Source: Nemertoderma westbladi (taxonomy: Eukaryota > Xenacoelomorpha > Nemertodermatida > Nemertodermatidae). From it: a stretch of 64,000 nucleotides of DNA. Below, piece by piece: positions 38,158-47,086 of this stretch. The stretch spans positions 62,001 through 126,000 of the forward strand of contig JAUCBJ010007635.1 of the NCBI GenBank assembly GCA_032718475.1, in the 5' to 3' direction. Within the stretch, counting starts at the first letter, position 1. Each line of letters begins with the position of its first letter. The position numbers and the translations under genes are program-made. The notes beneath the pieces were generated by a model, which worked only from the letters and a program-made list of their open reading frames with translations, searched no databases and was not told where the DNA came from.

Positions 38158-38400
38158 ATTGCGCCTATGGCGTTTTTTCGGTTATGTCTATTTTTCGAGC
38201 CCACGGCTCATGGACGAAATAGCGGAACATACCAGGGACCTTAGAATCGCGGTATCCAGCCGCTGTGAAAATTTCATCAAAATCGTTAGAGTAGTTTTGG
38301 CTATAGATTAACCAGCCAGTCAATCAATCAATCAGCCAACAATTCTTACAGTAATGAACCTCTCGGTTCCTAACTAGAGACGGCGTCAAGACGCCGTTAA
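38158..38400 (+). repeat. Helentron/DINE-like short repeat, copy 1
   Basis: The repeat reads from ATTGCGCCTATGGCG through a conserved block (CATACCAGGGACCTTAGAAT) and a CAGT/CAAT-type microsatellite core to CAATTCTTACAGTAAT, then a hairpin GAACC-TCTC-GGTTC (38356-38369) followed by CTAACTAG and a second hairpin ACGGCGT-CAAG-ACGCCGT (38380-38397). A conserved block, a microsatellite core and a 3' hairpin are the layout known for non-autonomous Helentron (DINE-1/HINE) elements. The family name is my inference. Confidence 0.6.
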
Positions 38401-38440
38401 GCAAGTTGGAAGTCATCAATCCAATGTAAATTCCATCAAC

Positions 38441-38720
38441 AAGCTGTCATTGGTGTTATTTTACCATTGCGCCTATGGCGTTTTTTCGTTTATGTCTATT
38501 TTTCGAGCCCACAGCTCATGGACGAAATAGCGGAACATACCAGGGACCTTAGAATCGCGGTATCTAGCCACTGTGAAAATTTCATCAAAATCGTTAGAGT
38601 AGTTTTGGCTGTAGATCAGTAAGTCAGCCAGCCAGCCAGTCAATCAATCAGCCAACAATTCTTACAGTAATCAAGTCCTACGACTTGCTAACTAGTGACG
38701 GGCCTAGCGTATACGCCCGA
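38441..38720 (+). repeat. Helentron/DINE-like short repeat, copy 2
   Basis: This copy includes the upstream segment AGCTGTCATTGGTGTTATTT that copy 1 lacks, then the same block and core. The 3' hairpin has a different stem, CAAGTC-CTAC-GACTTG (38672-38687), again followed by CTAACTAG and by a second palindromic segment (CGGGC at 38699 to GCCCG at 38719, with GCGTATACGC inside). Confidence 0.65.
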
Positions 38721-39660
38721 TAAGGAACCGACTTTTTATTTTAATTAAAAGAGACAACGAGAATTAGTATAGAACTAATAATTATGTAAAAATACAATCA
38801 TATTTCATACAATAATTATTAATAAATTTGATCTATTATTAGTTGCTCAATTCTAGAACAAAATCGACCTGCAACTAGTGAAGACCTCGTTTTGGAATTT
38901 CGAAACCACGCTGGTGCGATGCGCGATATCGTGTTTGGTTAATAAATTGAAAACTCCATCAGTTCATGTGCAACCAGTAATAAGAAATCGCGATAAATGT
39001 AATTAAATAAAAATTAATCTAGAAAAATTTTCCTCAAAAAGTATGAAGTCTTGGCATTGGTGACGCGAAACTAGGCTATTGAGATTCAGGATATTGCGTT
39101 TAATATAAAAATCGAAAACGCTATCGAATTCCGTAAAGGCATTAATAAAATACTGCAACTTTTTTGAATTTGTAAAATTCTAGAACTAGAAAAAATTAAT
39201 TTTTGAACGGCGGCGCTGTTTGGGGTTTCGAAACATGGATAGGCTGAAAGAGGACATCGAATTAAGTTGAAAAATGAAAACCCCATCGAATTTGGACCAA
39301 GCGTTCCGGAGTTATAGCGGATCGAAAAAAATTGACCCCCCCCAGTCGCCAAAAATTTACAGTAATTTAAAATTTTGCAAAAAAAATTTTTTGCGTTATT
39401 TTTGATGGCGAATCGATTGGCAGTACTGGCTACGAAAAATTTTTTTTTGAAATTTTAGGTCAGAAAAAAAAACTTATTACTTACGTATATTTTTAAAAAG
39501 ATTTCATGTCTTTGCATATGGTCAGAGAATGATCCAACTCTGTAACTTGGCAATCGCTCAAATCCATTCAGCTGAATGGCACAGTAGAGTAAACTAAAGT
39601 AAATTCCCAATACAATGTTCTGAAGGGGATACTGACAGAGAGTAATCCAACAATAAAACA
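38721..39660. other. Unassigned AT-rich DNA
   Basis: I see no coding region, RNA gene or clear repeat here. The sequence is AT-rich with several A or T runs and a C run near 39336. Confidence 0.5.
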
Positions 39661-40106
39661 CTTTGCAATAATGTTGGCATTAATGTAGCCAAGAAGTGAT
39701 TTTTATATTTCAAACTATAATGTTAGTCTTAGCCTTACAGAGTATCAGTATAAGGCTGAGTAAACATTCCACCTTATAAGCATACAGCCTCCACAGTATT
39801 AATGTTGGCATTAATGTAGCCGATACACTGTATACCTAATAGTCATTCAGCAGGGGGAAGAGTTATTCAGCTGAGGCGGTAATAGATTGCAAACTAAACC
39901 AACCAGTTGGCAGCCTCATCGATTTATACTAAGCCTGTGTAGAACCACAAACTAAATCAACCAGTTAATATTTGCTTTGACAGAGAGTGCAGGGCCTAAA
40001 CAAACAGTATGGGTGTACTAAGTACAATAATCTTGGCAACCTCATCGATTTATACTAAGCCTTGTGTAGAAATGCATTACATAAGCCATTTTTCATCAGG
40101 ACACCA
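39661..40106 (+). repeat. Degenerate direct repeats of about 130 bp
   Basis: TAATGTTGGCATTAATGTAG occurs at 39669 and 39800 (131 bp apart). CTCATCGATTTATACTAAGC occurs near 39914 and 40040 (about 127 bp apart), each followed by a TGTGTAGAA-like end. These look like worn tandem copies of one unit. No gene is visible. Confidence 0.55.
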
Positions 40107-40142
40107 GCTGTCATTGGTGTTATTTTACCATTGCGCCTAAGG
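40107..40142 (+). repeat. Left part of Helentron/DINE-like repeat copy 3, split by E2
   Basis: AGCTGTCATTGGTGTTATTT and ATTGCGCCTAAGG match the start of copy 2. The repeat breaks exactly at the E2 LTR and resumes with TAAGGCGTTTTTTCG at 63132. The last five bases (TAAGG, 40138-40142) are the left half of the target duplication. Confidence 0.85.
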
Positions 40143-41374
40143 TGTAAAAGCCTTTGCTGAATTGCCCCGTTATTTTTATTATCTTTTACATTAAAATACT
40201 CTGTAGTTGATTTAATAAGTGTAAGAGACCGTATTATTGCTGTATCAGTGTTTTTAGAGGATCTAAGACTTATTTCCTCCGTATGTGTACTGTGAAAGGT
40301 ATATTTTATGATTCTATGGCAATTCGTGACGCAAAGGGGTGATAGCTACTCTTGAACAGTAGTTACTATGACTACGGTTAACAGCTGACATTCATACGTG
40401 TTGATTTCCTTTGTTCTACGGCGTCTCTCAGTTCAGTCAGCCAATGAGAGCGTTTTTGTGGCTCCTTGTAGAGAAAATTTCCGAGAAATGACGCAATGCC
40501 TATGTGCAGTGTTTACATTCAGTCCTGAGCCTAAGAGAGAACGGCTTGGAAGTATTTTTGTGCTATACTGTTTTTTAGTCGTACACTAGTAGGTTTAATT
40601 ATAAAGGGCATATATCCTTTAACATGCCTATGTATCATACATCCTGACTGCTGAAACATTGCAAACTCGTAACAATCAGTGTTCAGTTGTTGTTTTATAC
40701 TGCTATTTACTGTCAGTTCTTCATAATATGGTTGATGAATTATTATATTTGGAATAACGATAAATAACCCCGCAACCCAATATTCTTGATATACCGAAGG
40801 TAAGAGAGAAAGGTTACCAATAACGATTGTGACTTATGTTAAAGTGGTTTGAAGTGAATCTAATGTTATTTGATAGACCCTACAGGGTCAGCCTGTGTTC
40901 CTTTTATATGTGACTAAAATCAGTGAAGATTGGCAGATTAGTGTGCAGTATTGTGCAGCATTGTGTATGAGCGAGTCTGTTAAAGAAGCAATTCCTAAAG
41001 AATGCGCCATATATGTGAATTATAATTGAGCCATATCGTTGTGAGTAGTTTAAGTCATAACTCTGTTTATATAGATAAAGCGCCACGTCCTAAAGGAACT
41101 GTTAATATTACCAAAGGTGAATAATATTGTCAGAGATTATATAATACTGTCAGTCGAATAATACATTAGGCTTACATAGCAATAAAAATTAAACCGTCGA
41201 ACCCAATCTCCCGGGAATATCCAGCGGGTGAATGGTCGCGCACGGATTGGTTTCGACTAGTGTAGTGAATCAAGTACTTGTCATAGACTAAAAAACAGAT
41301 TTAATATCTAGAAGACCTGAATCCAAGATCTTAATTTGGTGGGTTAAACTGCCAAAGGTCTGAAAGCGCGAACA
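40143..41374 (+). repeat. E2 5' LTR (1232 bp)
   Basis: This LTR matches 61910-63131 almost base for base. The differences I found are an 11-bp segment present only here (near 41322), a 1-bp indel with a substitution near 40885, and one substitution (CCAAAGG versus CCGAAGG near 41112). AATAAA at 41181-41186 is a candidate polyadenylation signal. Short reading frames at about 40398 and 40904 recur in the other LTR and are not genes. Confidence 0.95.
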
Positions 41375-41390
41375 TTAAAGGATATAGCTT

Positions 41391-41413
41391 CTTTATTGCA
41401 GTAAGCAATAAAG
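41391..41413 (+). other. Perfect 9-bp hairpin just after E2 5' LTR
   Basis: CTTTATTGC, loop AGTAA, GCAATAAAG forms a perfect stem 17 bases inside the LTR edge, the region where the primer-binding or packaging signal normally lies. Its function is unknown. Confidence 0.7.
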
Positions 41414-41656
41414 TCGAAAGTACCGGTCGACCGGTAACCAGTAGGCCTGACTGCCTGATCATCCGGACCGGTACCTATTTCCGTATAAGTACAGCAGTAT
41501 TATTCGATTTGATTATATATGCCGGTAGGTCTTAATAATTAATCGGGGACGCCTGGTTTTTATTGGGATTTTACTTAGGCCTATTTCTGTCAGTTTTATT
41601 TGTTTGTAGGCAAGTATTGAACAGAAGGCGTGTAAACCTTATCAGATTGTACAGAC

Positions 41657-42230
41657 AATTTGTAGGCTGAGCTGTTGTCTGATTGCTGTTAAGTCCGAAC
41701 GAATTGCAGTGTGTGTAGAGCACCTGTCCGATTAAGTACGATTAGGCAGTAGGGGCAGTGAATACTGTAAGGTAAACCCCCAATTAAAGAATAAGTCGCA
41801 CTACTGGGTTAGAGCGCATACTCCCTAATCATTTCGGAGTCTGCATGTCCTGTGGTTTATTTAGGCTTGAGAGTAGTCTGCCATCGTTTGGTCTGTACTT
41901 TGTTTGTGTAAGTCTGTACAGGTAGCGTATAATTTATTTAGATAATTTGTAGGCTGGATAGTTGTCTGGCTGTTATTAGGTCTGAACGGATTGCCGCGTG
42001 TGTAGAGCATCTGTCCGATTAAGTACGATTAGGCAGTAGGGGCAGTGAATACTGTAAGGTAAACCCCCAACAAAAGAATAAGTCGCACTACTGGGTTAGA
42101 GCGCATACTCCCTAATCATTTCTGAGTCTGCATATACCGTAGTTTGTTTAGGCTTGATAGTAGTCTGTCAGTGTTCGGTCTGTATTTTGTTTGAGTAGTT
42201 TGTACGCGTAGCGTAATATTTATTATTCAG
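41657..42230 (+). repeat. 287-bp direct duplication in E2 leader
   Basis: Two tandem copies start with AATTTGTAGGCTG at 41657 and AATTTGTAGGCTGG at 41944. Long shared runs include CTGTCCGATTAAGTACGATT and the CGCACTACTGGGTTAGAGCG region. Copies differ at scattered positions, so the duplication is older than this insertion. Confidence 0.9.
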
Positions 42231-43162
42231 AGTTTATGCGATTATCCGCAACATTCATTCCCCAAGTTTGTTCCTACAGTAATTGTGTTTGTTATACATA
42301 CCGCTATAGTTAAATTAACCCCGGTACTACACGGGCTGCTCGGCGTAGGTAAAGACTGGTGATTTTGTGCATCGGTCACTCCAGCAGATGCCGTGGTTCT
42401 TTTAGCTGTTCAAGTATATTTAACTACTGATTATCTGTTGTACAAGTACTCGTACCTAATTTAGGGTTTAGTGTACAGTACTTTCCGAAGTAATTATTGT
42501 AGGCATTATATTTGTGTTGTAAAGTGGTTGATAGGCACATTGGATAGCTCTATTAACTTCTAGGTAGGGACAATCCGTGATACATAACGTTGCACCTATA
42601 GCGATACGGCTATAGGTCGTCAGGCGGTGGCATTTTCCTATCTAGACAACGCAGTGTATTTACTACTACTTATTATTTCAAACACCGTAATACCCTGTCC
42701 GTGTAAAAACCAGTTTTCTAACCCTTTGTTAGACTGGTTTGTAGACTTCTTGTAAAATTACCCTAAAAATTCGTATTTGTGTTTTTGTAAATTTTTGTGT
42801 TTATTTAGAGATTGTAATCTCAACCCGATTTGTACGTAATTTGTAGTATTAAGTAACTTAGGTAAATTAGTATTATTTGTTTTAGTGTCCTGTACGTAAC
42901 ACTTCACTGAAAGCGCACCGCTTTGTGTAGTGATTACTCCCCAGAAATAATAACATTTATTTCAACATTGACGAAACCCATTAAAACGGGTATAAATATA
43001 TTATAAATCAAATCCAACGATTTATAAATAGTAGGCCTACCATCTAACCATTAGGTCTCAATATCAGTTGGATTACTGCTTAAATAACGGTAATAAAGTA
43101 AGTTAAAGTAACCAAGTAACCCTTTAAATTCAGAAATTCAGTTATTTTTAAAATAATTGATA

Positions 43163-43455
43163 TACCGGTATTTACGATAGGCCTATTATCTTATTTCTAT
43201 AAATCTAGGCTGAAATTATACCGGTACTTGTAATTAATTCTATTTCAGAATTATATATCCTACAAACTGAAAGCTGTATACCGGTATTCCAGATAAGCCT
43301 ATTATATATTTGTATATATTTGTGCTAAAATTATACCGGTATCCTGTGATAAACCTAGTCTGTGATAATACTTATATAGTTATATATACTATAAGTATAC
43401 CGGTATTCTAATATATTATATATATATCAAGCTACACTGAGTAGCAGTACCGGTA
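43163..43455 (+). promoter_or_regulatory. Six spaced TACCGGTA palindromes in E2 leader
   Basis: TACCGGTA occurs at 43163, 43219, 43279, 43334, 43398 and 43448, spaced 50 to 64 bp, in otherwise AT-rich DNA just upstream of the gag ATG. AGGCCTA or TAAGCCTA follows two of them. This could be a worn minisatellite or a cluster of binding sites. The regulatory role is only a suggestion. Confidence 0.4.
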
Positions 43456-43545
43456 ATTGATTACTAGGCTAGCAATTAATACTGAGTTACTAGACTTGCT
43501 TAGACTGTAATATAGCAGTAGGCATTCAACTGTACATACCTAGTC

Positions 43546-46500
43546 ATGTCTGATACTAAACAGAACCTGTCAGACAGTTTATTAGATGTAACTATCTGCG
43601 ACTCAGATAGAGACGTACAACAGTCTGGTCGTAAATCCAGTTCACCTCCCACTGTGAGGAAGGTCATCCCTCCAGTAGTAATAACAGAACCTAGGCTAGT
43701 CCAACATCGTAGGTCTATCATAGGCACCCGGGCTCAGGTGAAGCGGGACAAACAAGCAGCGGAACAGCAACAACCCGCTAGTCAAGAACTTATTCCTCAG
43801 CGGCCCAGCAGCTCCAGTAGTGATGATACTGTAGAGTTGACACCCGAGCGCGGAGCAGAGATGACGGATGCGGTTTATACGGATCCCCTTCTCATCCTTC
43901 CTGCAGCCGTGCTCGCTGAGTTATTAATAGCGGTGGAAGAACACCAGATTGATTGGGCGAGAAGTCAGCGCTCAACGAGAGATAGTTATGCGGGGTATAC
44001 GAGTGAAGAACTGAAGTCTATTGTCGAGTCGCAATGGAACTTCCCCGGACCCGGACTCCCGTTTGATTTATCAGAAGCTGCCTGGGAAGACATACACCGG
44101 ATGGGAGTAGCCAAGGAAACCATCGATCCAGCTGTGTGGAAGAGGTCCGCAGCCGGATACGCACAGGGATTCTTCAGCTCTATGGAGCGAGTTGAAAGAC
44201 AACTGTTTCAACAACCTCAAGGACCTCAAGAGCAGGGATCGCTGCTTTATCAAGTTAGAGAAAGAGTTCTGCGGATTAGGCTAATCTTATCCGCCTTTGA
44301 GGAGGCTTCTAAACGAAGACAAGACACGTCGTTGCAAGTTGCCGTGAAGACTTGGTTTCAACGGGTGAGTCGCCAGGTTCAAGGAGCAGCTCAGTGGAAA
44401 GCTCAGTTGGAGGAGCGCTCAACCCATGGAGAATCAACAGACGCTACTTTTTCCCAAGTGGAAAGTGAAGCGACGGCAGAGAAACCACATAAGAAGGATG
44501 CCATTGATATCTATCTGTCAGACTATCAGCGTTTTGTGGGAGATGAAGAGTTGAGGAGAAGGCTAGAGGGACTTAGCCCTAATAGCGAAGGAGCCAAACT
44601 TGTGTTAGATGCGATTGATGTGGATAGGTTAGCGGCGAACCAAGCTAAATTCGATGAACAACTCCGCATCGTTAGAGAACAAGAAGAACAAGTAAAGAAA
44701 AAACGTATAGAAGACAGAAAGGCCGCAGCAAAAGCAGAGGCAGAGGCAAAAGCGGCAGCAGCAGAAGCAGCGGCAGAGGCAAAAGCAGCAGAAGCAGCGG
44801 CAGAGGTAAAAGCGGCAGCGGCAGAGGCAAAAGCGGCAGCAGCAGAAGCAGAACGGAAAGCGGCTGAAGAGATCGCCCAACTGGAGTTGGAAACGCTTCA
44901 AGAGAAGCAAGACGACTTCAGTAAACAGTTAACAGCTAGTAATATGCGGATGATGAATCGATCTACTCCCAAAAGACAGGGATATACATCATCTGAAGAA
45001 GGCGATACCACCGATACTGAAGGCAAAGGAAATAGATCTCGTCTAAGCAGACACAAAAGAACATTCCACCGGCAGAAATTGCCTGATTTGCCTCCAGCTG
45101 TTAGAAGGCAACTAAATAACACCAAAGTAGGTAGTACAGAGCCCGCAGACCAAATAATTAAAATAGAAAGACTCCCTACGATAGTAGATGAGCCTGAAAT
45201 AATTAGGCCTGTTCTTGAAATCACCCCTTCGGTGATAGACGCACATGTGCTCCCTGAAACTACCTCTAAATTCCCTCTGCATAGCACTAAGCTACCTGTG
45301 CCCCGCAGAACTGCCCAAGAGACAGTTCAGGTCCTGGACCCCGAGCGAAATATTCACAATTTGTCGCCCGTTGTCCCTCGTCCGCCCGCTACAACGTTGG
45401 CGACTCCCGCTTCGGCGGTCGAATGGGTGGACGAGAGACGGCGGGGGATGGATATCCTGCTCGGACAGATGCAGGAGACTGTCCAGCAGTTCAAGGGCAC
45501 AGTAAGGGAAAGTAGGCTAGAGTTGCAAGAAGTGCAGCAAAGTATCGCGCTAGAGCGCGATAAATTAGTAAACACCCAAAAGGGTATACCACCACCCTCT
45601 GTAACAATGTGTCAACCCGTTAGGTCTGAAGTATCTCATGCGCAAGGTGTGGAGCCTACACGCATTTATACTGCTAGCGAAGTAGAAACTCCTATAGTGA
45701 ACCCTATTAAGGGTAATTATAGACATGTTGATAATGATATCCCATATAGAACTGATCATAATCCGAGAAATTTATATACCGATAACTCGATATTAAATAG
45801 CACGATGGCCCAAGAAAGTTTTACGCGTCAAATGGCTAGAACCGAAGCCCGGCAAGCGGTAAAGGTTGGAGAGATCGTCAAGTTCAATGGAGATGAGATG
45901 AAGTGGTTACCTTTTAATGAATATTACAAAGATAACATACAGAACTCTGTACTATCTAATGGAGAAAAACTTAGATACCTCATCGAGTGCTTGGAAGGAT
46001 CTCCCAAGTTAATGGCGTTAAAGTTTATTGGACATCCAGACGGATTAAGACAAGTTTGGGATACACTAAACATCAGGTATGGTAATAGGACTAACATAGC
46101 TAGGTATTTATATGCGAAATTAATGGCGCCCCGAAAGTTTCTTAGCAGCGGGATTATAGAGTTTTCCGATGAGATTCAGGAGATCTGTAGACAACTAGAT
46201 TGGTTAGGTAAGTCTCATGAATACCAGAATTCTATGGTTGTAGGAGCCTTAGCATCTACTTTGCCCAAGGGTGGAGTAGGTACACGCTGGGACAAGAAGG
46301 TGTTATATATGATGGAACAACAACAACGAGACCCTACCATGACTGATCTCATGTCATTCTTAGATAGAGAAGTGAAATTACAGCTCCTAAGGCAGTCCAG
46401 AGAGAAGACATTGGAAAACAAGGTAAGTGAGAAACCCGTTTCTAGGAGAAGGGTAACACCAGTGTGTTATACCGACGACGGCGAAAGCCAAGTTTCTCAA

Positions 46501-46878
46501 GAAGAGGACAGCGGGAAAGACACTGAAAGATCTTACTATGTCAACAAAGCGTCAAAGGACGTAAGTAAATTTAAGTCTCGAACCAATGACAGGAGAGAAC
46601 AGGTTACTAAAACTCCTCCTACGTCTCCTAACAGAATTCACGGAAGAAAGCCCGAGGAAAGAACGAGAGTGTATAACCTTACCCAAGGTAAGGCGAGTAA
46701 CATCAAACCAAAATGTGCGCTGTGCGACAGGCCCCACCGTTTGAGTGTGTGTGCTGAATTCCTAAATCGTCGGTATGTTATACCGACGACGGTGAAAGCC
46801 AAACTTCCCAAGGAGAGGACAGCGGGAAAGACACTGACAGATCTTATTATGTCAATAAAATGCCTAAAGATCAGGTAA
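43546..46878 (+). CDS. gag: E2 gag protein (BEL/Pao, DUF1759-like)
   Basis: This 1110-residue frame starts at ATG 43546. Residues about 1-350 are soluble and charged with no recognised domain. Residues about 385-465 form an Ala/Glu/Lys coiled coil encoded by GCA/GCG-rich near-repeats. Residues about 770-930 match the BEL/Pao gag pattern (FNGDEMKWLPFNEYY, then RYGNRTNIARYLYAKL). Near residue 1055 one zinc-knuckle-like group C-x2-C-x3-H-x4-C appears. The frame then runs into the second copy of a 311-bp tandem duplication in the wrong phase and stops at 46878. It overlaps the next ORF by 19 bp. Like E1, this gag has a very long N-terminal extension before the DUF1759-like part, a feature E3 lacks. 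It probably makes the particle core. Confidence 0.85.
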   Translation: MSDTKQNLSDSLLDVTICDSDRDVQQSGRKSSSPPTVRKVIPPVVITEPRLVQHRRSIIGTRAQVKRDKQAAEQQQPASQELIPQRPSSSSSDDTVELTPERGAEMTDAVYTDPLLILPAAVLAELLIAVEEHQIDWARSQRSTRDSYAGYTSEELKSIVESQWNFPGPGLPFDLSEAAWEDIHRMGVAKETIDPAVWKRSAAGYAQGFFSSMERVERQLFQQPQGPQEQGSLLYQVRERVLRIRLILSAFEEASKRRQDTSLQVAVKTWFQRVSRQVQGAAQWKAQLEERSTHGESTDATFSQVESEATAEKPHKKDAIDIYLSDYQRFVGDEELRRRLEGLSPNSEGAKLVLDAIDVDRLAANQAKFDEQLRIVREQEEQVKKKRIEDRKAAAKAEAEAKAAAAEAAAEAKAAEAAAEVKAAAAEAKAAAAEAERKAAEEIAQLELETLQEKQDDFSKQLTASNMRMMNRSTPKRQGYTSSEEGDTTDTEGKGNRSRLSRHKRTFHRQKLPDLPPAVRRQLNNTKVGSTEPADQIIKIERLPTIVDEPEIIRPVLEITPSVIDAHVLPETTSKFPLHSTKLPVPRRTAQETVQVLDPERNIHNLSPVVPRPPATTLATPASAVEWVDERRRGMDILLGQMQETVQQFKGTVRESRLELQEVQQSIALERDKLVNTQKGIPPPSVTMCQPVRSEVSHAQGVEPTRIYTASEVETPIVNPIKGNYRHVDNDIPYRTDHNPRNLYTDNSILNSTMAQESFTRQMARTEARQAVKVGEIVKFNGDEMKWLPFNEYYKDNIQNSVLSNGEKLRYLIECLEGSPKLMALKFIGHPDGLRQVWDTLNIRYGNRTNIARYLYAKLMAPRKFLSSGIIEFSDEIQEICRQLDWLGKSHEYQNSMVVGALASTLPKGGVGTRWDKKVLYMMEQQQRDPTMTDLMSFLDREVKLQLLRQSREKTLENKVSEKPVSRRRVTPVCYTDDGESQVSQEEDSGKDTERSYYVNKASKDVSKFKSRTNDRREQVTKTPPTSPNRIHGRKPEERTRVYNLTQGKASNIKPKCALCDRPHRLSVCAEFLNRRYVIPTTVKAKLPKERTAGKTLTDLIMSIKCLKIR

Positions 46879-47086
46879 GTAAATCCGAGTCTCGACCCAA
46901 TGACAGAAGGGAACCGGTACAAAAAACCCTTCCTACGTCTCCTAAAAGAATTCAGGTGAGAAAGCCCGAGGAAAGAACAAGTGTGCACCACATAGCACAG
47001 GTTAAAGTAAGTAACATCAAGCCGAAATGTGTGCTGTGCGACGGGCCCCACCGTTTAAATGCGTGTGATAAATTCCTGAGGAAATC
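46465..47086 (+). repeat. 311-bp tandem duplication causing a frameshift between gag and protease ORFs
   Basis: TGTTATACCGACGACGG starts copies at 46465 and 46776, and similarity runs to the zinc-knuckle-like group and following residues in both. The period, 311, is not a multiple of three, so the gag frame is lost at the junction and the second copy continues open in the next ORF's frame. The copies differ at many positions, so the duplication is old compared with the LTRs and probably belongs to the family. In each frame a C-x2-C-x3-H-x4-C group is encoded. Confidence 0.88.

Larger units (their letters stand above)
41375..43545 (+). other. E2 5' leader
   Basis: The leader is 2.17 kb, very long for an LTR element. 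No TGG-type primer site follows the LTR. It holds a hairpin at 41391-41413, a 287-bp direct duplication (41657-42230) and a spaced set of TACCGGTA palindromes (43163-43455). No long coding region is present. Confidence 0.75.

Noticed and set aside
38158-40142. Host gene or tRNA between E1 and E2
   Set aside because: I found no long frame with a domain and no tRNA-like box pair; the sequence is repeats and AT-rich DNA.
40398-40589. Small frame, repeated at 62165-62356
   Set aside because: It lies in the two E2 LTRs and matches nothing; it is duplicated only because the LTRs are.
46855-46878. Programmed -1 frameshift site between E2 gag and protease ORFs
   Set aside because: The overlap has no canonical X-XXY-YYZ heptamer and the frame change is fully explained by the 311-bp duplication upstream.
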